A DNA stretch of 64,000 nucleotides. It comes from Fagopyrum homotropicum. Its lineage: Eukaryota; Streptophyta; Magnoliopsida; Caryophyllales; Polygonaceae. A model generated the notes under the pieces. That model had not been told where the DNA came from and searched no databases. It worked only from the letters and a program-made list of their open reading frames with translations. Position numbers and translations under genes: made by a program. The stretch is from positions 17,266,001 to 17,330,000 of the forward strand of contig BSWB01000008.1 in assembly GCA_033239125.1 (NCBI GenBank), in the 5' to 3' direction. The first letter of the stretch is position 1. Every line of letters starts with the position of its first letter. Shown here piece after piece: positions 18,870 through 30,897 of the stretch.

Positions 18870-20128
18870 AGTCATGTACTCTGCCTTGGTAGTAGATAGG
18901 GCTACCACATATTGTAAAATTGATCTCTAACATATAGGCCCCCCAATAAGAGTAAAGACATACCCTATAGTGGACCTCCGGTTGTCAAGATCACTGGCAT
19001 AGTCTGAATCAACATACCCTACAACTAAAAGATTACCTTCCTGACCAACACATGATTCCACGGACAATAGTACACCTCAAATACTTGAGAATCCACTTGA
19101 CGGGTCCCTAGTGTTCTCTCCCAAGATTAGATGTATACTTGCTCACTTGGCTAACGGCTTGGGCCAAACTAGGTCTTATACACACCATAGCATACATCAA
19201 AGCAAACCAACTGCACTTACATAAGGAACGTTGGACATATCTTGGTTTCTCCACCAGACTTCGGAAACTGAGTTGAGGAGAGTTTGAAGTGAATCGCTAG
19301 AGGAGTACTAAAAGATTTGAAGCCGGTCATATCGAATCCATCAAGAACTTTCTCAATGTAAGTCTTCTGAGACAACCATAACCTCCCATAACTTCTCTCC
19401 CAACGAATCTCCATGTCAAGGATCTTATTTTCAACACCAAGATCCTTCATATCAAAATCTTTTCCTAACAGGGTCTTCAACTCGACAATACCATCAACGT
19501 TCTTCCCAAAAATCAGCATGTTATCAGCATCTAATAGCAGGTACAAGGGAGATCCATCATCCATATATCTCACATAAACGCAACAATCATACTCACATCT
19601 TTGGTAGCCTATATGAAACATATAAGAGTCAAACCTCTTGTACCATTGCCTAGGAGCCTGCTTCAGACATACAATGACTTCATCAACTTGCATACAAGCT
19701 TCTCCTCTTCCGACTGAACAAAACCTTCTAGTTGCTCCATGTAGATCGCCTACAAATGACCACAAAGGAAAGTTGTCTTTACATCCATATACTCCATATG
19801 AATATCCCAGCTAGCTATCAGTAGAAACCCCAATCTGATAGACGTCTGTTGGAACACGGAAAAAAAATCTCATCATAATCAATATCATTCTTCTATGAGT
19901 AACCCTTTTCTACTATTCGTGCCATGTACCTCACCCCTTCTTTCTCTAAGATACCTTGTTTCTTCTTCAACACCCATCTACATCCTATTATCCTCTTTCC
20001 TGCTGGAAGAGGAATCAGCTCCCACTTCCGGTTCTTATGAAGAGATTTCATCTCCTCAACCATAGCACATACCCATCCTTCTTTATCCTAACTATGAGTA
20101 GCCTCTCGAAAGTTGGATGGATCATCTT
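18870..20128 (-). pseudogene. Ty1/copia element L: reverse transcriptase and RNase H remnant
   Basis: Reading on the minus strand from about 20105: WVCAMVEEMKSLHKN, LPAGKRIIGCRWVLKKK, then an open stretch 19765-19217 with VIVCLKQAPRQWYKRFDSYM and LSQKTYIEKVL, typical copia RT. The catalytic box normally YVDD reads DADN, so it is dead. Further left is the RNase H motif VALSTTKAEYMT at 18908-18872, where element B begins. Stops and frameshifts separate the segments. F inserted at the right edge (20129). Confidence 0.85.
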
Positions 20129-21690
20129 TGTAACACCCCAAGTTTTGGGAACTCGGAGCATTATGGGCTAGGACCTCACAATGGGTCTTGACCTTCAAAG
20201 TAGCAACAACACAACGAATCTTACAACAAGGCACATACAAATAAAAACCAAAACTTATAATAAAACCAAAGATTAAAAAAGGAAACGTAAAAGACTCGCA
20301 GCCGAGTTCAAAACAAAATGGAAACAACAATTGAAAACATAAACCCGATCCCGTCCTATAATGTACGGGAACCCCGGCTGACCACACTGTCTGGATCACT
20401 CATCAGCACCTATATCCTGCAAGGAATCTACAACATCGGTATAAACCGTTAGCTAACATTCTAGGTATCAGAAAGACTATAAAGGCACAAACACAAATAA
20501 GGTAAAGATAAACACATCAACATGCTCACAAATAGCCGGTTATTATCTTTCATTAAGTTATCCAATTACTAATTCAACTTATGGTTGTTACTCGAGAGTC
20601 GCTACGATCTCGCCTCCATCCCCTTTCACCAACAGGAATAGAACTTATGCATCCTTCTTCCACCTGTTGGACTGGTCGCGAGAGCACCTCCCAATTTCCC
20701 CATTCTGAACTGGACAAGCGGTAACCGCCCGGTTATAATACACTTGGGCCAATTACGGTATAACAAGGTCAATACTAGTTCCGGTTATTAGTTATAACAA
20801 CACAAACAAGCCAACACAATCAAACTAATACGCAGAATGAAGATAAGTAAGTCCAAGGGACTTACCTCACTCCGAGAACTCGGAAACAACTCAGATAACC
20901 TCAAGAAAGAAGAATGGAAAGCCTGTTCACATAACGCATCATTAATCGGGAATCGAAACAATTGCTAGAAGTCCATACTTATAGTCTCCATGATCTCTAA
21001 GAGATCTACGCAAGCTAGGGTCACAAACCCTAGTCTTACAAAAAATTAAGGGTCGATAACAACATCAAGGAACAAGGAAAGGAGCGAGGAAAGCAAGGAA
21101 GGGAGCAACTCATAAGAACGGGAGCAACTGCAGAAGAAACCACAGAGGCAGCGGAGCAAGGCGTAGGGGCTGCAAAACAAACAGCCGTAGGGGCGGCTCT
21201 GTGCAAGCGCGGGGCGGCGGCGTGACAATAAGCACTATCAGGGTTTCTCTCGACAGAAACTCTTAGAAAGGGATCCCAAAGCTCGAACCTCTGATCCAAC
21301 CACGACAAGACTCAACCTAAAGAAAGATGAACTTACACGTTCAGCAAGATCACTGGAAGCAAGGCTGCAACACTCGAGGGTTGAAGAAAGCGTAAGCAAG
21401 AAATGGGAAAAAGAAGAAAAGACGGGAATATATAAAAAAAGGGCTGGAAAGATAGATGGAAAAGACGTTCTAGGGTTAGGAAGAAGATAGGAAGGTCGGC
21501 CCGTAAGATAGAAGATCAAATCTTCTATCTATGGAAAGAAGATAAAACAAACAAAAACATTTTGGGCGCGATCTGTAGCGAATCCGCAAGGGCAGATCTC
21601 CCAGCTATAGGGGCGGTTACCGTCAGGGCTTGCCGATGGGGCGGCCTTATTCACCGTGGGGGCGGTGAAGGCAAAAATTGGGATTTTACA
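20129..21690 (-). repeat. 3' LTR of chromovirus F
   Basis: 1562 bp bounded by TGTAACACCCC at 20129 and ATTTTACA at 21690 as read on plus, i.e. TGTAAAATCCC...GGTGTTACA on minus. A TATATAT box is at about 21428-21435 (minus). Copies of GGGGCGG sit on both sides: 21608-21660 in U3 and 21160-21215 in R/U5. Confidence 0.85.
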
Positions 21691-21706
21691 TCAGATCCCC
21701 CTAACA
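21691..21706 (-). other. Polypurine tract of F
   Basis: On the minus strand GTTAGGGGGATCTGA directly precedes the LTR start TGTAAAATCCC. Confidence 0.7.
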
Positions 21707-21839
21707 AGAAGTTTAGTCCCGAAACTTATAACAACTCAAATTATCACACCACAACAACATGGAAACGCTGAACACAACTCATACATTCCCACTCGGGACA
21801 CATAACTCAAAACATCACAAAAGCGTACGCAACTCGAAA

Positions 21840-23430
21840 AAAGGAAAAACCGTAACGTAACAGCTATGCTAAAGGCGTGTCCAGCTCAGCGTAAAACTCT
21901 GGATAGTTCCTCACGATACTATCCTTTGTCTCCCAAGTCACCTCATCAGCTCCTCGCATCGACCACTGAATCTTTATATTCGGTATGTCCCTCGAACGCA
22001 AGCATCTCGTACTACACTCTAAGACAGCTACCGGACGCTCTACGAACGTATTATCTGGCTCGACCACTAGATCCTCATGACTGACGATGTGTCTCGGGTC
22101 CGATATGTACTCTTGTAACTAAGACACATGGAAGACGGGGTGAACACCCTCAACCCTCGGTGGCAAACAAAGTTTGTATGCTGTCTCTCCAACTCGCTCC
22201 AGAATCTCGAAAGGTCCGACGTACCTGGGACTCAGCTTCCCCTTGACACCGAAACGTCTGATGCCTCATGTCGGGGATACTCTCAACGAAATTTGAGCTC
22301 CAACTCTAAACTTCAAAGGTTTTGCACCTCTTATCTGCATAAGAACTCTGTCGACTCTGTGATGCTAACATCCGCTCACGGATTACCGCTACTCGATCCA
22401 TGTCATCCTGAATCTGCTCAGGTGTTACTCCGCTAGCACTACTCGGCTCATCCCATCACAATGATGTACGGCATCTCTGTCCGTATAAAGCCTCACAAGG
22501 AGCCATCCTGATCGATGCGTGTCAACTATTGTTATACGAAAACTCCACTAAGGGAAGGTGATTTGGCCACACTTGTCCCCAGTCTGACACGCAGGCTCTC
22601 AACATATCCTCCAGAGTCTGGATGATCTGCTCCGACTGACCATCGGTTTGAGGATGATAAGCAGTCGTGAACTACAGACTCGTACCTAGGGCGGCATGCA
22701 CTTTCTGCCAAAACCTCGAAGTGAACCGTCCATCTCTATCCGAGACTTATACTATAGTCCTAGGTACTTCGTGAAGTGTCACTATCTACCTAGTGAACTC
22801 TTGTGCCAATCGACTTACTGGCCACGTCTCCTTGATCGGAAGGAAGCTTGTGGTCTTCCTCAGTCGATCTACTATGACCTAAATAGCATCAAAACCTCAA
22901 CTCGGTCTCAAGAGGGTAACGAAATCCATAGGGATGTCCTGCCACTTCCATTGAGGGACGGGAAGTAGGTGTAGCTCTCATCCGGGTCGGTGGTGCTCGA
23001 TCTTGACCTACTGACAGATCGCACACTGAGCTACATATCTCGTCATATCTGGCTTCAGACCTCCCCACCAGAAAGAGTGTCTGATATCCTGATATATCTT
23101 ACTCGCACCGGGGTGCACTAAGTAAGGTGAAGAATTAGCCTCCTGAATGATCCTCTGTCTAAACTCTCCTGCAAAATCCATGGGTGCCCGAGCGGCTACA
23201 GCCTGATAAAACTTCGACGGAATCTCTTCTTGGGCCAGGACGGAAAAGAATGCTATGTTAGGTTCGAATCGAATCCCATCCTTTTGGATGGAAGGGGGAA
23301 GCCCCGATCTGAAAGAAGACATACATGCTCTTGGTGTCTCAAGATCCCATCGGCGCCGATGGCAAACTGTGGTGCCTACCCTTGAGACATCCGGTATGGG
23401 ATATGTTTCAAAGCAGGACAACTCTCCTGC
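21840..23430 (-). pseudogene. Integrase and chromodomain of F (broken)
   Basis: At 23120-23008 (minus) the integrase zinc-binding segment reads HPGASKIYQDIRHSFWWGG then CAICQ. The catalytic core follows in broken frames to about 22450. At 21950-21870 a chromodomain is visible: IKIQWSMRGADEVTWETKD then IVRNYPEF. Chromodomains tether integrase to heterochromatin marks in this clade. Multiple stops and frameshifts make it nonfunctional. Confidence 0.85.
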
Positions 23431-24702
23431 TTCTGTCGAATCTCAACCAACATATCAAGTACTATCTCTAGGGTGTATAGGTGGCTGTCGGAATCCGGAA
23501 AGTGGATATCCATCTCTGGCCATGCAAGATCTCATTGTAATTGTGGTTGAGTTGCAGTCTAGCGATCGCCATCTCAAGAAGAGTCTTCCTACTAAGGGCA
23601 TTAGCTACCACATTCGCCTTCCTCGGGTGGTATAAGATCTCAAGGTCGAAGTCCTTGATCAACTCAAACCATTTCCTCTGCCGGTTATTCAACTCATATA
23701 CTTCAGACTCTTATGGTTTGTGAATATTTGACACATAGCTCCGTATTGATAATGCCTCCAAATCTTTAAAGCGTGAACAACAACAACCAACTCGAGATCA
23801 TGGGTAGGGTAATTCTCTTCGTACATCTTCAGCTGTCTAGACGCGTATGCAATCACCTTACCCCTCTGTATCAGAACACATCCCAAGCCAAGCTTGAGTG
23901 CATCGCTGTAAACCACGAAGTCCTCAATGCCCTCTAGCTGAGCTAAGATAGGAGTAGAAGCCAACATCTTATTCAACACCTCGAAGCTCTACAGGAACGG
24001 CTCGGACCACACAAATCTCGTAGACTTCCTCAGCAAGGAAGTGAGATGTCGGGTGATAACTGAAAATCCCTCAACAAAACGTCAATAGTAGGCCGCTAAT
24101 CCTAAGAAGCTACCTACCTCCTTGACGTTCTTAGGAGGTGGCCAAGAGGCTACGGACTCGATCTTCGCTAGATCTACCTTGATCCCTTTAGCTAAAACGA
24201 TGTTATTAGGGAATGTTACCTCGGACATCCAAAACTCACACTTAGAGAGCTTGACGTAAAGATCTCAATCCTACAAGACTTGGAGTACGATCGTTAAGTG
24301 TCCAGCATGCTCCTCTCTACTGCGAGAGTACACAAGAATGTCGTCTATGAAGACAACTACAAACTAGTCTAGGAAGTTGATGAAGATTATGTTCATCAAC
24401 TCTATGAAAATTGTGGGCGCGTTCGTGAGCCCAAATGGTATCACTACAAACTCGTAGTGGCCATATCTGGTCAAAATGCCGTCTTGGCTATCTCCTCCTC
24501 TCTCACCCTCAACCGTTTATATATAGATCTCAGACTTATCCTCGAAAATGCTAAAGCTTCATGCAGCTGATCCACTAGATCGTCGATACGGGGCAATGGG
24601 TACTTATTCTTAATTGTCACCTTGTTAAGCTCACGGTAATCGATACATAACCTCATCGACCCGCCTTTCTTCTTGACGAAGAGTACTAGTGCGCCTTAAG
24701 GA
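23431..24702 (-). pseudogene. Reverse transcriptase and RNase H of F (broken)
   Basis: RT begins near 24690 with a [16 protein letters not shown] block (24656-24471 open) and continues in broken frames. RNase H is at 23979-23689 ([33 protein letters not shown]) and 23692-23468 ([23 protein letters not shown]). The hAT transposon splits the RT N-terminus from upstream sequence at 24703-28578. A stop lies just left of the insertion. Confidence 0.87.
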
Positions 24703-24725
24703 GATACACTTAGGGGTGTTCAGAA

Positions 24726-24905
24726 ATAATCCGATCCGTTGATCCGGTCCGAAAATACGACAAATCCGATCCGAGGAAATCCGAGTCCGACGGAAAATTT
24801 TCCGAATCCGGTACGATCCGAAAAAGTATGCCGGATCGCCGGATCGGATTCGGATTGAGTATTTTAGTGCTTCGGATATCCGGGGTATAGTTCTGATATC
24901 CGACA
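24726..24905 (+). repeat. Left subterminal repeats of the hAT element
   Basis: About a dozen copies of CCGATCCG, CGGATCGG, GATCCGG and GGATATCCG in both orientations. Similar repeats fill 28408-28557 at the right end. In hAT elements such subterminal motifs bind transposase. Confidence 0.8.
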
Positions 24906-24945
24906 ATAAATTTTAGGATTTTCAATAATGTACAAACAAAACACT

Positions 24946-25009
24946 TGGCTCAGTTGGCTGCTGGAGCTTGGAGTGTTTGAGTGGTTCCCATTGATTCAGG
25001 TTCGAATCT
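24946..25009 (+). other. tRNA-like stretch with A-box and B-box motifs
   Basis: TGGCTCAGTTGG (24946-24957) fits a polymerase III A box, with a possible D arm GCTC/GAGC. GGTTCGAATCT (24999-25009) fits a B box. The T stem and acceptor stem do not pair well, so this is not a working tRNA; it could be a tRNA-derived SINE remnant or chance. Confidence 0.35.
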
Positions 25010-25419
25010 TCCCAACAACACATATGCCATATTTTTTATTTGACAGCAACTCACTTGTACTTTTTTAAAAAAAACCCTAATTTTCTATTAACCTAAGTAA
25101 GGGAGCAACGCTGTTGAAGCACGAAAAATTCTTCCTCTCTTTTTTTTGTGCCGCCAAATGACTCAGGCAGGCATTCCTGAGCGACGAAGGCTGGAAGCGA
25201 CGAGTGGACAACGACAAGCACGTCGAACGGCTGTCCATACTCCATAGTCTATACACTCGAATCATTCGTCCTCGATTGATAGTCCTTTCCGGCTCACCGA
25301 CCCTTGACCTGCGCTAAAGTGGAAGAAGAATCTGAAAGAAAAGAACTATTATCTAGTTATTTCCTGTCCAACTGAGCGAGAAAAGCTGAAAGAGAGGAAC
25401 GTATTTCCTGTCCGATTGA

Positions 25420-25710
25420 AGATTTGAGGTATAATCTTAATCTTTACTTGAAATTTTTTATGTGATTTTCGAGTTTAGTTTACTGTCAAACAGAAGAAGC
25501 TAGGGTTTTTCTTTTTTACTGTTTTGCTCAAATGTTTTGATTCCTTGTTAGGTAGTGAGAACTGCGGAAGAAGAAGAGAAGAACGATTTTCTATCCAATT
25601 GAAGATTTGAGGTATAATCTTCATCTTAACTTGAACTTTTGTTATGTGAGTATCTAGTTTACTGTAAAACAGAAGAAGAAGCTAGTTTTATTTTTTTTTT
25701 ACTGTTTTGC
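25420..25710 (+). repeat. Direct duplication in the hAT 5' region
   Basis: GATTTGAGGTATAATCTT with about 110 bp of similar sequence after it (AACAGAAGAAG..., TTTACTGTTTTGCT) occurs at about 25423-25530 and again at about 25600-25710. The repeats differ at scattered sites. It lies in the presumed leader or first intron of the transposase gene. Confidence 0.65.
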
Positions 25711-25860
25711 TTTGAACTGAGAATAAACATATATACACTGATTTTTCTAGGAGTATTGACTATTGAGAACTGAGAATAAGCATATATACACTTATACACT
25801 GATTTTTCGAGTATTTAGTTTACTGTTATAATATGTTTTTTGTCTTCATAGGTTTTAAGC

Positions 25861-28127
25861 ATGAGTGAGAATCAATCCATTGATCCAAATGGGGATTGAA
25901 GCAATGGTGATACTCAAAATAGCAAGCTTACAGACAAGCCACCGAGACATCCTTCTTCTGCTATCGGAAGTAATGAAACAAATATCGTTGGTTCTGGTAA
26001 GAGATCTAGAACTTCTCCTTGGTGGGATCATTATTATAAAATCCCTGATTCAGATCATGCTAGATGTAATTATTGCTCGGCAATCATTGGTTGTGCATCT
26101 AAAAATGGGACTGGACCTTTAAAAAACCACATTGAAAGATGTAAGAAGCTTCCTGCAAACATGGATAAAAAACAGAAGATGTTAGAGATTGGGTCAAAAA
26201 CTTTTGTTCGAGATGATGGTGTGATTGAAACTGTGTGTGTCCCGTCTTTGTGGCAATTTGATCAAGAAACTGCTAGGAAGGCTCTTGTTAGGATGATTAT
26301 AGTGGATGAATTGCCTTTTGCTTTTGTGGAACATGAGGGTTTTCGTTACTTCTACAAAATTCTGAATCCTGCTTTTGTGATTCCTTCACGATCTACTGTT
26401 ACTAGAGATTGTTATAGCTTCTATGTTGATGAAAGAAAAAAGTTGAAGGATTGTTTCAAGAATTTATCTTCTAGAGTTAGTCTAACTACTGATGCATGGA
26501 CTTCTGCCCAAAACTTGAGCTACATGTGTTTGACAACTCATTTTATAGATGATAATTGGGTTTTGCATAAAAGGATCATTAACTTTTGTCCTCTTTCTGG
26601 TCACTCTGGAGAGCTAATTGGTAGAGGTGTTGAGAAATGCTTAGTTGATTGGGGAATAAAAAATGTTATGACTTTGACTGTGGATAATGCTAGTTCTAAT
26701 GATTTAACTGTTGAGTATTTGAGAAAAAGAATTAATCATTGGGAATCTAGCATTTTGGAAGGAAAATATTTGCATGTTAGATGTGTTGCTCATGTTCTAA
26801 ATCTGGTTGTAAAAGATGGGTTGAAAGATATGGATAAATCTATTATGAAAGTTTGTGCATTAGTGAGATATGTTAGGTCTTCTCCTGCAAGACTTCAAAG
26901 GTTTAAAACTTGTGTCAAAGAGGAAAAGATAGAGAGCAGAAGTCTAGTTTGTTTGGATGTTGAAACAAGATGGAACTCGACTTATTTGATGCTTGAATCT
27001 GCTATCAAGTTCAAGAAAGCTTTTGACAACTTGTTAATAAGAGATAATGCATGTCATAAAGAGTTGATGAAGTTTGGAGATATTTCTATGGATGATGATT
27101 GGAAAAGATTGAATTACTTCATACCAATCTTGAAAGTGTTCTATGATGCAACATTGGTATTATCTGGTTCTCATTATGTGACTTCTAATGAGTGTGCTCA
27201 GAATGTCTTCGCTATTGGTTTTGCGATATCTACATTGTGCAATGATGAGGATGAAGGTTGTAGGAAAATGGCTCAAAGAATGAAGGTAAAGTATGACAAG
27301 TATTGGGGCGATATTCATAATATCAACTATTTGTTATTTGTGACCATACTTTTTGATCCTAGGCGTAAGATGCATCTAGTTGATTGGCTTGTGCGTAATT
27401 CGTTTGATAGTACAAAAGCTACAATCTTGAATCTAAATCTGAAAATGCTTGTTGATGAGTTATTCAAGTTGTATGCATCGTTCATGCCCCAAGAGAGTAA
27501 GCAAACAAGCTCTTCTTCCTCTTCTTCACTAAATGCAAGCATGAGCTTGAGTGAGAGTTCTCAAGGAAAGGTCATGGATTTTGCTAAGTTGTTGACATCA
27601 AAGTTTCAGATGGAAATGGGTTGTGATGATACCATTGGTAGCAAAACTGAGTTGGAGAGATATTTAGATGAACCACGTGAAAGGGATGTCAATAGTTTTG
27701 ATATTTTAAGGTGGTGGAAGCTCAATCAAGTTAGATATCCTATACTTTTTAAGATGGCTCGTGATCTGCTTGCTATACATGTGACCACCGTTGCTTCTGA
27801 ATCTGCTTTTAGTACCGGAGGACGTGTTCTTGATTCTTTCCGCACTTCTCTTACTCCGAGAATTGTGGAAGCCCTTGTTTGTTGTCAAGATTGGAGCCGG
27901 ACACGTAATGATCCCGTGGTGATTGAGGAGAATTTAGTAGCATTGGAGCAACTAGAAGAAGGTTTATTTTCTTTGTTTATTACTATTATGGTGTATGTTT
28001 ACATTTTGATATTTCCATTGATTGAGTTGAACATCTAACATGTGTTGTATGTTTTAACTTTGTAGGTATGAAGGATTTATTTGCGGAGCAACCGAGTTTC
28101 ATAATAGATGAAAGCTTTGATTATTAG
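25861..28127 (+). CDS. hAT transposase (BED finger, RNase H-like, C-terminal dimerisation), one stop near the N-terminus
   Basis: Frame from ATG 25861 reads MSENQSIDPNGD then TGA (25897-25899), then stays open to 28038. The BED zinc finger is before 26161: WWDHYYKIPDSDHARCNYC, then HIERC. The RNase H-like core shows LTTDAWTSAQ and LTVDNASSND. The C-terminal dimerisation region has HVTTVASESAFSTGGRVLD (about 27778-27840). A probable GT-AG intron at 27962-28065 joins a short last exon ending in a stop at 28125-28127, giving about 720 codons, normal for plant BED-type hAT proteins. Using ATG 26161 gives 625 residues without the BED finger. The single stop may have inactivated it, or reflect a different first exon. 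Confidence 0.88.
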
Positions 28128-28578
28128 GACGTTGAATGTAAAACAATGTTCCACGAAATTGTGTTTGAATTTATTTCTTGGCTGAACTTTTATGTAGTAT
28201 GAAAACTTATTTGAACATTATAAATTTTTGTTTACAGTTATGAACTTTTCAGTTTACAGAATTACAAGTAATTTGTACAAATACAACTAGGTAATTTGTA
28301 CCAATACAGCTAGGATCAATTTTTGTTTACATATGAACTTTTATGTAAAACAAGATTAAAAAAAGTGAAAACAGTATAAAAAAACAGGAATTAAAAAAAG
28401 TTACTTTTCCCGGATATCCGGCGGATTATTCCGATCCGATCCGGGACTTTCGGATCGGATATCCGGCTCCTACCGGATCGGATTCGGAATGGAATTTAGC
28501 AAAAAAATATATTCGGATATCCGATCCGATAAGGCGGATCGGATCGGATATCCGGTTGTGCACACCCCTAGATACACT

Positions 28579-29057
28579 AGGGCGTATGAAGCCCTTCTCA
28601 ACTAACTCCTCGAGCTGTTTCTTAAGCTCAAGAATCTCGATAGGCGTCATATGGTAAGGAGCCTTAGAGATCGGTCTCGTACCGGGCTCTAGATCAATTC
28701 CAAAGTCTACACTCCTTTGTGGAATTTCCTCCAAAGATTGACCCATACTATCCTTCATCGCATAACACCAAAAAGCCTCGCAACTTTGTCCGATAAGCCT
28801 CGCAACTCGGACTGCATTGATGAATGTACTGGTCTTCCTTAGATTCTATCCTCTGAAGATCTCAACATGGCATGCATCTGTAGTTACCGTCACTATCCTC
28901 TTGCCGACGTCAAGAACTACTTGATGTCGATCCATCCAATCCATCCCCAAAATAACTTCTTCATGTACTAAGTACATGACGAAGAAGTCAGCTGGCCAAT
29001 CGCGACCTCCCAATCTAATAGGGAAATCGTGAACCTCTCGTGTACCTCTAATCTTAC
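28579..29057 (-). pseudogene. Protease C-terminus and pre-RT segment of F
   Basis: Reading on the minus strand from 29057: DFPIRLGG, then VILGMDWMDRHQVVLD, the usual chromovirus protease end. After stops there is an open stretch 28758-28579: VDFGIDLEPGTRPISKAPYHM and LEELVEKGFIRPSVS, which directly precedes RT. It is cut by the hAT target site at 28578. Confidence 0.85.
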
Positions 29058-30897
29058 TGATAACACGATTTATGATGTTAGATTAGGCACTCATTTAGAT
29101 AGTTTTCCCGCTCATTCATGCATGGTTTAGCACTAGTTCGTGACGTTTGCACTCAATTCATGTATTTAGTCGAGATAGACGTCTACACGGACTTTTGCAT
29201 GCTTTGTAGGTATTTTGGGAGATTTAGGAGCTTAATCGATACATTTGAAGATCATTCCTCGAGATGACACACCTTCGGACTCATTGGGAAGCAAGTTAGG
29301 AGCTAAAGAGGACACATGGGACCTTGTTGGTGCATCCCATGCACCAAATTGTGGCTTGATGATCCATAGAATGCACAGGCACCAAAACCACGGCCACTAG
29401 GACTTCCACAGGTGTGGAAATGGGCCGTGGTTTTCCCCATACAGTTGTGACAGCTGTCACACGATCTTCATGGCCGACTCTTGCAAATTTGGAGGATAAA
29501 AGGTGGTCCTGCAAGGCTGTTAGGGACAGACCCCTCACTCCGATTCTCTCCCACACTCTCAACAACAATATTCTCTCATTGGAATATTGGATTGGAGCTA
29601 CTATTGGAGAAGAAAAAAGGCTTCCATTGGAGAAGAAGAAGAAGCACACTAGTTCATAGTTCCATAGTCTTTTTGAGTGAGTTTTGTGAAACGTTTTGCA
29701 AGGGTTTGTAAGAAACGATTCGAACCTTCTTTTGAAGGGTTGTAAGTCCTTCTTGAACCTTGATTTAGCTTGTTTTACTTGTTTCATTTGCTTAATCCAT
29801 CTTTCTTTTCATCTTCTTGCCATGGATTCTATGATTTTATGTTTGTTGAGTTTGATTGTTAAGATGCATGTTGTTGGCTAAATAGATGTGATTCTAGGGT
29901 AAGGAAAAGATGGTTATGGCTTGGACTATGATAGAATAGACTTAAATGAATACTTGGATAACTCGCTTGATTGAACCTAGTCACTATTTAAAACTACGGT
30001 TGGATCTTGCCCTTCCACGGCCGTGGAAAGGGATGAACAGCCCGTAATTCTGACTAACTCGTTTGATTTGATAAAACTAAGTGCTAGGATGTTAGATGGT
30101 TGAAATCCTAGTGTTTGTTGAGCTAAATCTATCCTAGGGTGACCTAGTGTTAGCAACTAAGTGTTAGAAGAGACCTACCCGGTGATTCTTGCTCTTAGAT
30201 ACCAAAGATGACAAACTCTAGGTAGTAGTGAGCCTCACAAGCCGCTATTGGACTGAATGTGCTAGGATAAGTGTTTAGGACTTGCCTTCCCGAGACTTAC
30301 CCGGTAAGGAGAGGTTAGATCCCTAGATAACCATCCGGTTTGTGTAGATATCCCTACCTTAGGCCCCTAGAGACTTACCCGGTAATAGGATCTTAGGAAC
30401 GGGACTAGTGGATCATGAGACCTACCCGGTAATTGACCCCACTTGAGAAACATTCACTCCCAACAAACTATAGTTAATCCAAGGAATGATTAGATAGCTT
30501 GAGTCCTATGCCATAACCGGAATTTCCAACCCCTAGAATCCGCTTTTCTCTCTTTGATCTCATATCTCGTGTTTGTCTTGCTTGTTTGTGTTGATTTGCT
30601 AGATTGATAGTTTGTTTTGCATTCTTATATCGTTGTGATTCTTGATTGATCACCACACAAAACCAAACCCAAAAATATTGAGATTTTCATTTATTTGTTT
30701 CTTTCATCTTTTCTTAGTCTAGATCGACACTATACTTGGTCACTATTTGGCTCGATTTCACCTCAGTCTTTGTGTTCGACCTCGGAATATTATCCCTACT
30801 ACAAAACATCTCATACACTGCGGGTTCGCTAGGAGTTAGGAAAAATAATTCGAGTTATAAATTTAAAGTTTTTGCGTGTCACGTTCTTAGCGTAACA
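29058..30897 (+). repeat. Solo LTR K (H-type LTR family)
   Basis: 1840 bp from TGATAACACG to GCGTAACA, flanked by perfect 5-bp duplications CTTAC (29053-29057 and 30898-30902). No internal sequence remains, so it is a solo LTR formed by LTR-LTR recombination. It belongs to the LTR family of H and I. It carries the exact palindrome TTCCACGGCCGTGGAA at 30013-30028, further CCGTGG motifs at 29388-29432, and ACTTACCCGGT-type repeats at about 30170-30430. Confidence 0.93.

Larger units (their letters stand above)
24711..28570 (+). mobile_element. hAT-superfamily DNA transposon
   Basis: 3860 bp with terminal inverted repeats TAGGGGTGTTCA (left) and TAGGGGTGTGCA (right, reverse complement), 11 of 12 matching. 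A perfect 8-bp target duplication GATACACT lies at 24703-24710 and 28571-28578. Eight-base duplications and TAGGGGTG ends are hAT hallmarks, and the transposase inside fits. Both termini carry dense GATCCG/CGGATATCCG subterminal repeats. It sits in the RT of chromovirus F, since F coding resumes on the other side. Confidence 0.95.

Noticed and set aside
29058..30897. Host intergenic region between two gene fragments
   Set aside because: Perfect CTTAC duplications and H-type LTR ends show it is a solo LTR inside the chromovirus.
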